64,000 nt of DNA from Pararge aegeria (taxonomy: Eukaryota; Arthropoda; Insecta; Lepidoptera; Nymphalidae). The position numbers were made by a program, and so were the translations under genes. A model generated the notes under the pieces. It was not told the DNA's origin, ran no database searches, and was given only the letters and a program-made list of their open reading frames with translations. The stretch's first letter is position 1, and each line of letters begins with the position of its first letter. Shown piece after piece: positions 46,701 through 56,682 of this stretch. The stretch covers positions 5,828,001-5,892,000 of the forward strand of contig NC_053191.1 in the NCBI RefSeq assembly GCF_905163445.1, in the 5' to 3' direction.

Positions 46701-49700
46701 TACTGGATTTGTTAAATGCTTCTATCGGACATGTATTACGAATCAATCTGACGCTGGCACAGAAGTTCGCACGAATTCTTCAGGTATAGTAGTTACCCAA
46801 ATTTCTACACAATATTCCCTGATCCACAGCATCGACTCGTCCGCCTGCTCTATACTTCTTTGCTCGAATTCTAAGGGCTACAATATGATACCCTTTAACT
46901 TTTTGTTAGGTTTACGCTTTTAAATGCCAAAAGTTACTTTTTAACCGAACTGTATTTTTGAGCTTTGCTCCTTATAACAAATAAACTTACATTCCCTTGA
47001 TGAATTGTTTAAGCAAATTTCATAAACATTTTGTGTAAATTTAATTGCTTTTTTATAAAAAATAAAAAAAACAAGGCAAATTATAAAACTAATTTAAAGT
47101 TGATTCGCACAAAAAGTTATGTACACACAAAACAATTTTTTTTTTTTGGCCATTAACTTTTTATCACGTTAAAATAGGCATTTAAGGTAAAGGAGTACGT
47201 ACCTACCCACAATGCAAAGAACATATGATTAATCTTAATTAAACACAGTAGGTAAAGTGACGTTGAACTCAGATAATTAGTTATACCACAGTATAAAGGA
47301 TAGTCATACAGACGTCCGACAAAGACGTCCGACGTTTTTTATTATTTAAAATTTTTGTTTAGCAAGTGACCATAAATATAACCAAAAAAATAAGAAGTTT
47401 GAATGAAGTTGATTAGTTGCTTAGTTAGGGCGTAAAGGAAGTATCCTTCATTTACAAACAAACAAATAAACACTTTCGCATTTATAACAAGTACGGATTG
47501 AATAACCTTCGAATTCATGGCTAATGATAATAAATTAAAATGTAAATTACTACATAAGTAATAAATATCTATAAACTTTTTTAAAACAAAGCATTGCGTA
47601 AGTGGATTCTATGATCAAAAATTGGTCTTATACACTATCAATATTTCTGAAGGACCTATCTAATGCCACTCAACACCATAAGATAGACGGGAATAAAACA
47701 GAAGACATGAATGAATGAATGAATGAATGAAAACACTTTTATAGTACACCAAAGGAAAAAGTAGTAACAGAGATATACACATAGAGCAAGATAGTACAAC
47801 TTGTCTTTACTTGTTGTGTTTACCAGGGCTACAACTTGCTCGTGGTCCACACGCTTGTGGCCAAAGTCTCGCACCAGACCACATTATAGAATATCCTTAA
47901 ACTTTAATTTCTTGGGACTCACTCATCAACACGCCCGGGCGGTTGAAAAAGTTATTTGCTTCGAACGCTTTTTTGGCATGTTAACAGAAGCGCTATAGTA
48001 TTTCATATACCTGATATGCCTGGATTATTTGTCTCATTTTACCTATCAGAATTATTACAGTACTAGTTGTACTTACTTCGTCCGCTTTTGTTTTTGTTTT
48101 TCGAAAGACATGTGCCTCATAAATGTGGCAGCACTTTTTAGGATAGCTAAGCCTGGTGTAAAATCGTCAAACACTTTCGTCCCTTCTCCCGAGAGAACTG
48201 ATTTTAATTTCGGGATAAAAAGCACCCTGTATTACTTCTAATACGTTCAGAAATATATGTACAAAGTTTCGTGATGATCGGTTTAGCAGTTTTTGCGTGA
48301 AAGCGTAACAAAAAAACTTAGATTTACATTTATAATATTAGTAGGAATAGGGATAGGTATTTCAGATATCTGTAAATACATTCGTGAATATATTTACAGA
48401 TTTTACATTCTGTTAAACATATGCCACTAAAATGCCATAATTTGCGTAGTTGGGTTACGCCGTGGGGATGTTTTCTAGAAGCTCAAAATATAGTCATCCA
48501 ATCCTTACTTGGCCAGAGTGGTAGACTACGGCCTAAACCCTTCTCATTCTGAGAGGTGACCCGTGACCTGTAGTGGGCCGTTAATGGGGGTTAATGATGG
48601 TATATACTACTAGTAATAATAATAATATTTGTTTTTTTAAGGATGGAACAGGCATTAAGCTGTATGACATTCATATAGTGAATGCCTCATCGTTAAGCCA
48701 GCATTTAGTAAATCTGTTTAAACCATTCGTCAAGTCAAAAATAATGGAACGCATAAGGTTTCACGAAAGCATAGAAGAACTTCAGAAGGTAATTCCAAAG
48801 CAGTATCTGCCCAAAGATTTTGGCGGTGATCAGCCCTCTTTGGATGAGTTTAAAGGTATTGCTTCAATAATATTGAATTGTTAAAATGAATAAAAGTGGC
48901 CTCCGTAGTTTGACTAAAAACTCGAATAATTGTGTAGGTTTCTTCTTTTTTTTTTTATCGCAACTGGCGGTAAGTGATGATGCAGTCTAAGATGGTAGCC
49001 GGCTAACTGGTTAGGGATTGTCATATCATGTGTTCTGGTTTCACACACTCACACTTTATCGATTAGTGACACGTCTTTGCCGGTAGGGTGTTAACTAGCC
49101 ACGGCTAAAGCCTCCCACTAGACCAGACCATATAAAATGCATTCCTGCTGGAAATCGAACACGGGACCGAATAATTAAATTTGCAGCGCCCAAAATTGGT
49201 TATAGGGAACTATCTACTACAAATTAAAAGAAGTCATCGCCACCCAAGATTTTGGACACAAAAAGATTCTGCAGCTATGACTTTAATTGTGCGCAGTGCT
49301 CATTTAAGAATTCGTACTGTTTTTGAAAATTCATTCCGTAAGGAACAAATTGTGAATAAGTCTTTGATCGAAGCGTTCAATTATCAGTACGGCATACTTA
49401 CTGTAGCTTCACAATATATTTATAACAATATAGTATTTGTAAGACAACATAGTAGTCTTTATAAACAAAAAGTGGACATAAACAGTCGACTTACAAGAAA
49501 TGGTCATAAATTAGTGTCATCTGCATGTCGTCTGCGTAAGGTACAGGGATCATTTGTGGGATTGAGTATACGCTTTTATAATATGATTCCTAAGGTGATT
49601 TTGGACCTGCCAATGCACAAGTTTAAAGAATTTGTTAAAACACATTTATTACAGCGAGGTTACTATACAATTAATGATTTTTTTAATGATAAGGTTGCTT

Positions 49701-50278
49701 GGAAGCATCCGGCTCCGCTTCCAGCTCTCACAAGATAGAAAAATGAATGTTAAAATGCAAAATGTAAATTGTTGATGTTGGAAAAGAGCAACTGCTGAGT
49801 TTCTTGCCGGCTTCTTCTCGGTAGAATCTGCCTTCCGAACCGGTGGTAGAATCACTACAAACAGACAGACTTGACGTTTCAAAAGTGCTTATATTAGGCC
49901 TACTTGAAATAAATGAATTTTGAATTTTGAATTTTGAGTATATGATAAAAATGTGATGAAAAATAAAATGTGATGTTTCTTGACTCTGGAATAAGCGTAG
50001 TGTCCTTAATTCAAGCGTAAAAAAACATCACAATGTTGCTTGTTATAGTGGTGCAACTCGAGTGATAGCTCGAGTGGGTCAGCTTTTAGGTAAATAAGTA
50101 AAGGAAATTAAAATCACTTTATCTTGCAGAGTTGTATAAAACAGAGATCCAAAAGCCGCTTTCAAAGGATTATTTAATAAAGTGCTGCCAGCAAATCTCA
50201 AATGAAGAAAAGCGAATCGGAGAAAAATACAACGAAGACTATTTAATGGGATCATTCAAGAAATTGGATTTAGATTAA
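43717..50278 (+). CDS. CRAL-TRIO domain protein 2 (alpha-TTP / clavesin-like)
   Basis: Coding exons: 43717-43885, 44856-45018, 45247-45361, 46652-46783, 48642-48855, 50130-50278, giving 942 nt or 313 residues with TAA at 50276. Phases 1,2,0,0,1 and lengths 169/163/115/132/214/149 mirror gene 1 (166/154/115/135/214/155). The N-terminal CRAL-TRIO bundle includes 'ILDWFYKEPHLADAF'; core 'IHIVNASSLSQHLV', 'LPKDFGGDQPS'; end 'YLMGSFKKLDLD'. In exon 5, 31 of 71 residues equal gene 1 by hand count, while exon 3 is far more divergent, so the duplication is old or the ligand-pocket side evolved fast. Inferred to be a soluble carrier of a hydrophobic ligand, identity unknown. The start follows an acceptor by 21 nt, again implying a non-coding first exon. 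ATG 43660, upstream of that acceptor, is rejected. Confidence 0.9.
43935..44290 (-). pseudogene. RTE-like LINE fragment (intron 1)
   Basis: Same blocks as 13376-13745: 'gggactcgcttgatgtcatc', 'ttgccatttagcttcgcgac', 'acgtagagatactc'. Opposite strand, inside intron 1 of CRAL-TRIO gene 2. Here the segment after 'cttgatgtc' continues normally, which makes it a reference for the palindrome at 13.5 kb. Confidence 0.55.
45428..45660 (+). mobile_element. SINE-A copy (intron 3)
   Basis: Head with 'cctaatggttagggcttcgg' (A-box side), body 'gcatgcctgagagttctcca' and tail 'ccagcgtgttgaactatgtc'. The B box is degenerate. Same strand as the host gene. Confidence 0.6.
47690..47815 (-). mobile_element. LINE 3' UTR fragment, family V (intron 4)
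   Basis: (GAAT)n at 47706-47729 followed by 'aaaacacttttatagtacac' and 'agagatatacacatagagca'. Reverse-orientation terminus of family V. Confidence 0.6.
48063..48347 (-). mobile_element. Helitron-like element (intron 4)
   Basis: 'ctagttgtacttacttcgtc' at the left; 'gtacaaagtttcgtgatgat' and 'tttataatattagtagga' at the right. Aligns with 37941-38381 with internal deletions. Confidence 0.55.
48493..48600 (+). mobile_element. SINE-A tail fragment (intron 4)
   Basis: 'cttggccagagtggtagact', 'cccttctcattctgagaggt' and 'cctgtagtgggccgttaatg', ending 40 bp before exon 5 of CRAL-TRIO gene 2. Confidence 0.55.
48952..49186 (-). mobile_element. SINE-C copy (intron 5)
   Basis: 'gcggtaagtgatgatgcagt' at the left, 'gccggtagggtgttaactag' and a reversed B box ('gaaatcgaacacggg') at the right. 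It directly abuts the LINE tail that begins near 49190. Confidence 0.6.
49190..49936 (+). pseudogene. 5'-truncated LINE, RT C-terminal frame and 3' UTR, family Y
   Basis: An open frame of about 180 codons to TAG at 49736 encodes the C-terminal part of a non-LTR retrotransposon polyprotein: 'SRLTRNGHKLVSSACRLRKV', then 'SIRFYNMIPKVILDLPMHKF' and 'YYTINDFF'. The polymerase motifs lie upstream and are missing, so it is 5'-truncated. A 200-bp 3' UTR with 'gcctacttgaaataaatg' and TTTTGAATT repeats follows. Inserted in intron 5 of CRAL-TRIO gene 2, same strand. The open frame suggests a fairly young insertion. Confidence 0.75.
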
Positions 50279-50567
50279 GTTCTTAAATTGTTTGTAGATA
50301 TCAACATTTGTGATATGATCTTAAATGGAGCCGTTTTAGTTCTAATTAGGGGAGGTTTTGCATTTTTATTTATTAAATAATTAATACGTGGAAAATTTAC
50401 TTATTTTTTTCTTACTGAAAATTCTAAATAATTTAATTCTTAGAATTTTAGGACTTTTCCGTTGGTTGGATTCTGGTCTGGTTTCTAACATTATCTTGTA
50501 CGTATTTTTACACGATTTATATTAGATTCATCTGTATGATTGTAACCTTGGGACTCAATTTTGACTC

Positions 50568-50595
50568 AAATCAGACCCTTTGAAGGGTCTGATTT
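50568..50595. repeat. Perfect 13-bp hairpin, 2-nt loop
   Basis: Arms 50568-50580 and 50583-50595 around 'tg', about 300 nt after the CRAL-TRIO gene 2 stop and 140 nt before its likely poly(A) signal, so possibly in the 3' UTR. Confidence 0.85.
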
Positions 50596-50731
50596 CGTTC
50601 AAACTGTGTAGATATCTCCAGTACCGATGACAATACACTAATTTGATAAGATTATTCCAATATAAATTTATATGATTTTCATCTTAAGTCGATAGAAGGC
50701 AGGAATTATATTAGTTTTAAATTCTTTTGTA

Positions 50732-50737
50732 AATAAA
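50732..50737 (+). terminator. Candidate poly(A) signal of CRAL-TRIO gene 2
   Basis: First canonical AATAAA after the stop codon, about 454 nt downstream. Confidence 0.5.
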
Positions 50738-51189
50738 CTAAACTAACGGGTATAAATTAGTTTGGTTTTTTTTATACGGAGCGTGTTTTTAGTTTTTTTG
50801 AACTATTTGTTATTAAGTACTTTGGACATAAAAAAGCAACTTTGACACAAGAAAATGAGTACGATTGTTTTAAGTAAAATTTCATTTCAAAGATATAAAT
50901 GGAAATGCTTTTGTAATCTCAACACGACACGGAAACCGGGTCGTGTCGTCACAGCAGCTTCGTAACCAAGAGACTCTTTGTCAACGTCAGTGGGAACAAT
51001 GATTTTTCAGTAGACATTTTTTACCCGCCCCAAAACGAAGACATTTTATGCGTTTAGGATAGGATATAATGTGCGTTTGTTTGTTTTAATGTTACATTTA
51101 TCGTGAAAAACAACTAAGACGATTGAGATGGCCATATCTTTGTAATTCGAGAACATATCTGCATCAGTTTAGCGCAATTTGGGCTCGCA

Positions 51190-51485
51190 TACATTTTGTA
51201 TTGTGTTGTTGACAGTATAGTGTAGAACGGATGACTTATTTTTAATTATTGTCGGCTGACCAACGCTGCGTTTACCTGTGCGGGGCTGCCACATACATAC
51301 ATCGGTTCTGCGAGCTATGTCCCCCGCCCATTTCCACTTCAGCTTTGCGTTCTCAACTCTGGTTCTTCTACGGATCTCCTCATTTCTGATTTGATCACGT
51401 AGAGGTACGAGTACTTTCAACATTGCTCTCTCTACAACTCTCTCTACTACAACTCTCTCAGTGACTCTGAGCCTTCTTTTAAGCT
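51190..51485 (-). pseudogene. RTE-like LINE C-terminal fragment
   Basis: Minus-strand frame with 'RDQIRNEEIRRRTRVENAKL' then 'WKWAGDIARRTDV' and 'RTGKRSVGQPT'. This is the diagnostic tail of RTE-type endonuclease/reverse transcriptases in insects. Upstream domains missing; the serine/valine/glutamate-rich lead-in near 51430-51480 comes from a short 'ctctctacaact' repeat. Confidence 0.65.
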
Positions 51486-51814
51486 TCATAAATTTTCTTA
51501 TTAGACTAGAAAAAACACAGTAGGTTAAATAGAAAATAGAAAATGTATATGATTGAATATCAAGCATTGTGTTTCCAATATCACTCTGATTTACAGCGGA
51601 CAATAAATCAACATAATATATGTACCTACCACAACAGTTGTTGGCTAAAGGGGTGACACGACACGTGTGTGTCATCACTTAATTATCGATAGGATTATGT
51701 CACACGTTGATCAATCTTGTACAGTGATTATGTTTTCATCTGGAGGCTTAACCTGCCGGGCAAAATAGGAGTAAGGATTTACGCAACTACCTTGTTATTC
51801 GAGTGGCGTGAAAT

Positions 51815-52225
51815 GAAATGAAATGAAAATACACTTTATTGTAAACCTAACAGAAATGAAATTATAAACAAAAACAACACTAAATAAAACATAGTTACAA
51901 TGGGCGGCCTTATCGCTAAAAAGCGATCTTTGCCAGGCAACCCAACAATTAGACTTTAGGGTTACGTTGTACACAAGAAACAGTTATAAAATGAATTAAA
52001 AAAAAATATATATATATAATATATCAATTATTATATCATATAAATTATAAACTTATAATATAATGACTAATTAGGGTGGCATAAAATGTTTTTTAAGAAG
52101 TCTCTTGAAAATCGGTAGTGACTGCGCGCGCCTAATCTGAAAGGGGAGAAAGTTCCATAGCATGGCGTGCTTGTTGGAATACAGATTATGAGGTCCTCGT
52201 ATCAATTTTTGATAATCTGAATCTC
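51815..52225 (-). pseudogene. LINE family V: 3' UTR and RT tail
   Basis: The minus strand from 52210 reads 'KHAMLWNFLPFQIRRAQSLP' then 'FKRLLKKHFMPP' and a stop near 52075, followed by a 3' UTR with 'gcctggcaaagatcgctttt', 'agcgataaggccgccc' and an AAATGAAATG terminus at 51810-51826. Homologous to 60676-61262. Confidence 0.65.
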
Positions 52226-52349
52226 AGAAATCGAAAAAAACTGACTATATCAACCCGTCTGTTTTGGAGACAGGGCTTTGTTATTTTAACATGTTACAAT
52301 AGTAATAAACCATCCGACCGAGCGCATTTGAGGAACGTGTTGGTTAGTA

Positions 52350-52620
52350 TTCGTCATATCAAGCAACCCATTACCGGCCCACTACAAAGCCCGGGCCGCC
52401 TCCCACAACGAGAAGGGGCTAAGGCCGTAGTCTACCAGGCTGTCTCAGTGCGGATTGGCGGACTCCACACTCCTTTTGAGAACATTATGTAAAACTCTCA
52501 GGTATGCCGATTTCTTTACGATGTTTTTCTTCACCGTTGAAGCAAGTGGTATTTTAATTGCTGGAAAAACGTACATAATTCCGAAAATGAGGTCAAAGTC
52601 GTACTAACTGGGCCATCACC
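52350..52620 (-). mobile_element. SINE-A copy
   Basis: 'cccattaccggcccactaca', 'cagtgcggattggcggactc', 'ctcaggtatgccgatttctt', then 'gaggtcaaagtcgtactaac' at the head side. Near full length. Confidence 0.65.
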
Positions 52621-52675
52621 GTTTTAGTATTAAGAAGGAACCATAGAATTGCATTCGCCTACCTAACCTAATAAT

Positions 52676-53035
52676 TTAGGCTTCTAACTTATTAGACTTC
52701 TCTCTTCTTTCCCGGGGCTTGTCTCCGTATGTGGTCGGCCGGGATCTTCCGTTATTGTAGTGAAACTGGTACGGCTCCCCGCTGGGTGACTTCAGCCAGC
52801 CAAGCTCACTCCAGAAGCATAGCAGGCTGCCCAGGTCGCCAAGTGCTTCAGGGAGCGATGCTGAAGAGTCAAGGTATGCTGTGCGTCGCTCTGCTACTCC
52901 TCTACATCGGAGCATTACGTGTGTCTGTGTTTCATCTGACTCCATAGATGCTCTACGCAAACTACTGTCGGTTATACCTAAAATGAAAAGGTGTCTGTTT
53001 ATTAACTTATTAGACTTACCACCAGGTGAGATAGC
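52676..53035 (-). pseudogene. LINE C-terminal fragment, family S
   Basis: A minus-strand open frame contains 'RHLFILGITDSSLRRASMES', 'THVMLRCRGVAERR' and 'LPEALGDLGSLLCFWSELGW'. Cys/His-containing tails of this type close LINE proteins that carry an RNase H domain (inference from the family). Truncated upstream; a SINE-A tail abuts at 53036. Confidence 0.6.
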
Positions 53036-53379
53036 CCACCAATCCGCACTGGGCCAGCGTGGTGGACTACGTACCCAGTAGTGGGCCGGTAATAGGTTAA
53101 AATTGTAGAGAATTAAAAAAATATAATACCTATCCAAGAACCTATCAACAACACAATTGTACCTACTACAGTAAAGACATTCAACATCAAATTGATTGAA
53201 AGCGCAATGACATACACATATGTGTTAACAAGATTTCGTGTTAGCTAATTAGATATAACCGAACTAGTGTGATTGAGAGGATTATTTGATGATTAGTCTG
53301 GTATGTACTCTGCTTTATATAGTTACGTCTTGTATTAGCATTGTTATCGATCGAGCGGTTTACTATGAAGATTATGTAG

Positions 53380-53640
53380 ACGGCCGAGTGGCGTAGTGGG
53401 CAGCGACCCTGCTTTCTGAGTCCAAGGTCGTGGGTCCGATTCCCACAACTGGAAAATGTTTGTGTGATGAACATGAATGTTTTTCAGTGTCTGGGTGTTT
53501 ATCGGTATATTATAAGTATTTATGTGTATTATATTCATAATAAAATATTCATCAGCTATCTTAGTACCCATAACACAAGCTACGCTTACTTTGGGGCTAG
53601 ATGGTGATGTGTGTATTGTCGTAGTTTGTTTATTTATTTA
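53380..53640 (+). mobile_element. SINE-B, best copy
   Basis: tRNA-like head with A box 'gagtggcgtagtgggcag' and B box 'gtgggtccgattcccacaa', then 'gtgatgaacatgaatgtttt', 'cagtgtctgggtgtttatcg', and an end with 'ctagatggtgatgtgtgtat' followed by a (TTTA)n tail. Pol III promoter boxes in the head identify it as a tRNA-derived SINE rather than a functional tRNA; no acceptor stem closes. Confidence 0.7.
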
Positions 53641-53999
53641 TTTATGTCTTATAACTTCAGTGATTAAAACTTATTTATTTTATTTGTTGTGAATACATTA
53701 GACATGCGTCTAACCATTTCTGGCGTACAACAATATAAAATTGAAATGAAATGCAATAAAATTCATTCGCTGAACATGAGCTTTCATAGGGTCTTATTAT
53801 AATATATCATTCCTCCATATTCTACGCTTGCGAAATTTAATATATTGAAATGACACGGTCATGCCATGAGTATACTTGATTTTACAATGTCATGTCCAAT
53901 CAATGTCATCAATTTAATTAAGACTATTTATTTATTAGCTTTTCAAGGGAAACAAAGTAATGCCGTATTTTTATATCACATAAACCAACTATAACATAT

Positions 54000-54128
54000 T
54001 TATTTATTTATTTATTTAAACATCTTTATTGCGTAATAAAGGAGAAATTACAAATATAGTTAAAAAAAAAATTAAAAGCAAAAGGCGACCTTATCACTAA
54101 AAGTGATCTCTGCCAGGTAACCTTACCG
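54000..54128 (-). mobile_element. LINE 3' UTR fragment, family V
   Basis: (ATTT)n start, 'catctttattgcgtaataaa', then 'aaaggcgaccttatcactaa' and 'gatctctgccaggtaacctt'. Coding tail absent. Confidence 0.55.
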
Positions 54129-54808
54129 ATAGTACACAACAAAACATGAGAGACGGGAAATCGCAATTAAAATAAACAATACATAAATTTACACACTTAA
54201 GTACATACTACTAATAACTAATATAATAAATTATTAAAAGAGATAAATAAAATAAGATATAAATAAATATAAATATATATATATATATATATACTATAAC
54301 ATATTACTATAACATAAAAACATTAACAAGTCATTCAAAATTATAAGTAACTAAGTATATTTAAAGTCGCAGCAGGGTGTAGGATGAAAAGATGCTGTTG
54401 CTAAGCATACTATGGCTATCCTCCTACGTAACAAGTACACAATAACAAAACAAATACAGTAACAAAATATTATTATTTCCAAAAAAAATATTTAAATAAT
54501 CGTTTTAGTAAACATTGTCATTGTTATATGTCAATATTATATTATATTTATATGTCATAAATATAAGATTAGTTATTTTTGTCCTTTTATGAGTGAAGTT
54601 TAAGAATCTCCGGTGGATTAAAACAAATAATTTAAGAGCCACTATTTCGCTGAATGGCAACTTTGCTTAGAAAAACATCGTATATCTCCTTCTTCTTTAC
54701 ATAGGTAGCATACAATAAATTATATATAGAGTTATTCAAGAGGAAGGTTAATATATCGTACATGCACATTATAGAAGAGAAAGGCCAAGAAATTAAAAAA
54801 AATTGGTC

Positions 54809-54861
54809 ACTTTTAAGATTTAGTGCGCTAACATTGCAAACGCTGGCTAAATCTTAAAAGT
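54809..54861. repeat. Perfect 15-bp inverted repeat
   Basis: Arms 54809-54823 and 54847-54861 with a 23-nt spacer, just left of the SINE-C copy. Confidence 0.85.
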
Positions 54862-54871
54862 AGTATATTCA

Positions 54872-55146
54872 TATATTCCAGGTGCAGCGTTGTGCACTGT
54901 GTTTAATGTTTAAGTTCCCGGGTTTGATTTCCGGCAGGGAAGATTTGCGAAATTATTATTTCCGAATTTTCTCTGGGCTGGTCTGGTGGGAGCCTTTCGC
55001 TAGTTAGCCCTACCAACAAAGACGTTCTGCTAAGCGTTTTAGTGTTCCAGTGTGATGTCGCGTATAAACCGATTCGGAGTTTGAGTGCTATACCCCCTAA
55101 CAGGTTAGCTCGCTACCGTATTAGACTGCATCATTATATTATACCA
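54872..55146 (+). mobile_element. SINE-C copy
   Basis: Head with 'cccgggtttgatttccggca' (B-box side), body 'gggctggtctggtgggagcc' and 'gcgttttagtgttccagtgt', tail 'ttagactgcatcattatatt'. Plus orientation; adjoins element D. Confidence 0.65.
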
Positions 55147-55273
55147 CCAGTACGGCTAGCATGGACAGGGGACTATTATATATCCCCGGGGGAAGGATAA
55201 AAAATCTTCACCCACAGCTTTATCGACTCTCACAGCACTGACGCACAAGTGGAAATAATAGCTAAATAATATA

Positions 55274-55641
55274 TGTCGCAGCCGGAAATGAGTACGGACA
55301 CTAAATGAGACGCAAACGCGCCAGCTAGCGGCTAGCATGCATCAACAGTTTTGGCGCGCTTCGACAGAGTCGTGACGGGGTCTACTGACTAGATTGGGAT
55401 CATTAATTAGTTGGGACGCAAGGCAGAAAGACGTCGTCACGGAACTGTCCTACGTTTCTCTTAGTGATTATTATTTTAAAAGTTTGCTATTGCGATATTA
55501 GTTAAATTCAGTGTAAGAAGTTAAATTCAGTGTTCGAATAAAGCGAGTCAAAGTGTGAGCGAAAGTGTTCTTATTGCACGATACCTGAAAATTGCCCACA
55601 CGATGTCGGACGGATCAAGTCAAAATCCGCCCGATCCTACA
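55274..55641 (+). repeat. 5' LTR
   Basis: Starts TGTCGCAGCC, ends CCTACA. AATAAA at 55537-55542. A 13-bp word 'ttaaattcagtgt' is tandemly repeated at 55501-55532. The last 39 nt (from 55603) are the first 13 codons of gag. Read by eye it equals the 3' LTR at every position. Confidence 0.92.
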
Positions 55642-56682
55642 TCAGAAGTGGTATCGCATCGTGCAAAGGAGATTCACACCGAAAACAATGAAACTCAGTG
55701 GCGGTTACTCTTTGAAACCCAAACCCAGCAGATGAAGGAATTAATACAAACTTTGAAGACACCGAGTAACAATAACAATATAGTCTTACCGGAATTCAAC
55801 CCCGATAGGCACGATTGTGATGCGCGATTGTGGTGCGCAACCGCCGACTTGTGCTTGGACGGGAATGTACTTAATGGCGGCCAGCTTATTGTGATGATCA
55901 GCAAGGCGTTAAAAGGTTCGGCATCAACGTGGTTAGCACAGATAACCTATCCAGGTATGACTTGGGCCCAATTTAAAGAATTATTTACGGCTAGATTCGT
56001 CAACGTGGAAACCTCTGCGGCTACCCTGATTAATTTGAATAACGACAAGCCACAAGAAAATGAGACCTATGCCGCCTACGCCAGTCGTCTTGTTACGTTA
56101 TTACTTACCCGATGGAAAAACGTGAGCATTGAGCAAATTGCGGTATCGATGGTCGTCGCTCAGCTGGCACAATTTGATACTCGCCTACAGCGACTTGCTT
56201 TCACAACGGAAATTACATCGCGTCACCAGCTGCAAAAAGAACTACAGGCTTTTTCCTACTTGAAGCGGAAAGCTCCTATGGATACCCGGACAGACGATAA
56301 AAACAATAAACGCCCAAAGTTTTCATCGCAGTCGCTGATCAAGTGCCATGCGTGCGGTAAGATCGGGCACAAACAAGCGGAGTGCCGGACGAGGAAGACC
56401 GAAGCAAGGAGACCAACTCCTGTGCCAACTTCTACGAGTGCTGATCAACGCCGGGAACTCAATGGTAGCTCTGTAGTCTGCTATAAGTGCGGAAACCAGG
56501 GCCACATCGCCAGCCGCTGCACAGCCAGCGGACCCAGTGTCACAACCCCGGTGGAGAAACGTGTTGACCTTTGCGAGGTAAAGTCCCCATCTGGAGTGCT
56601 AAATCACTTTGGTGAGTGTTTTAAATTTGACTTTGACTCAGGAGCTGAGTGCTCATTAGTGAAAGAGACTGTTGGGTGTTAA
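55603..56682 (+). CDS. gag: Retrotransposon Gag with start of protease
   Basis: A frame of 359 residues. ATG 55603 lies inside the LTR; a GTG 48 nt upstream is in frame but less likely. Residues 80-240 are a capsid-like helical region of Ty3/gypsy type ('STWLAQITYPGMTWAQFKEL'). Two CCHC zinc knuckles start at residues 248 (CHACGKIGHKQAEC) and 293 (CYKCGNQGHIASRC), for genomic RNA packaging. Near residue 345 a DSGA motif marks the aspartic protease active site, so gag and protease share one frame, before TAA at 56680 cuts the protease. The gag part is intact and could still form particles (inference). Not a host gene. Confidence 0.85.
   Translation: MSDGSSQNPPDPTSEVVSHRAKEIHTENNETQWRLLFETQTQQMKELIQTLKTPSNNNNIVLPEFNPDRHDCDARLWCATADLCLDGNVLNGGQLIVMISKALKGSASTWLAQITYPGMTWAQFKELFTARFVNVETSAATLINLNNDKPQENETYAAYASRLVTLLLTRWKNVSIEQIAVSMVVAQLAQFDTRLQRLAFTTEITSRHQLQKELQAFSYLKRKAPMDTRTDDKNNKRPKFSSQSLIKCHACGKIGHKQAECRTRKTEARRPTPVPTSTSADQRRELNGSSVVCYKCGNQGHIASRCTASGPSVTTPVEKRVDLCEVKSPSGVLNHFGECFKFDFDSGAECSLVKETVGC

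Larger units (their letters stand above)
50738..55269. other. Gene-free interval after CRAL-TRIO gene 2
   Basis: Holds the RTE-like, family V and family S LINE fragments, SINE-A, SINE-B and SINE-C copies listed separately, a hairpin at 54809-54861, and AT-rich filler at 50740-51190 and 54130-54800 with nothing recognisable. Confidence 0.6.

Noticed and set aside
51430..51485. Val/Glu/Arg-rich peptide that looks like a coiled coil
   Set aside because: It arises from a short 'ctctctacaact' repeat at the start of an RTE-like LINE tail.
53380..53460. Apparent tRNA gene (A box and B box spaced correctly)
   Set aside because: No acceptor stem closes, and the sequence runs into a body repeated elsewhere; it is the head of SINE-B.
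55555..55602. GTG start for gag, 16 codons upstream of the ATG
   Set aside because: Non-AUG initiation is not needed; ATG 55603 is in frame. Both lie in the LTR, so the main point is unaffected.
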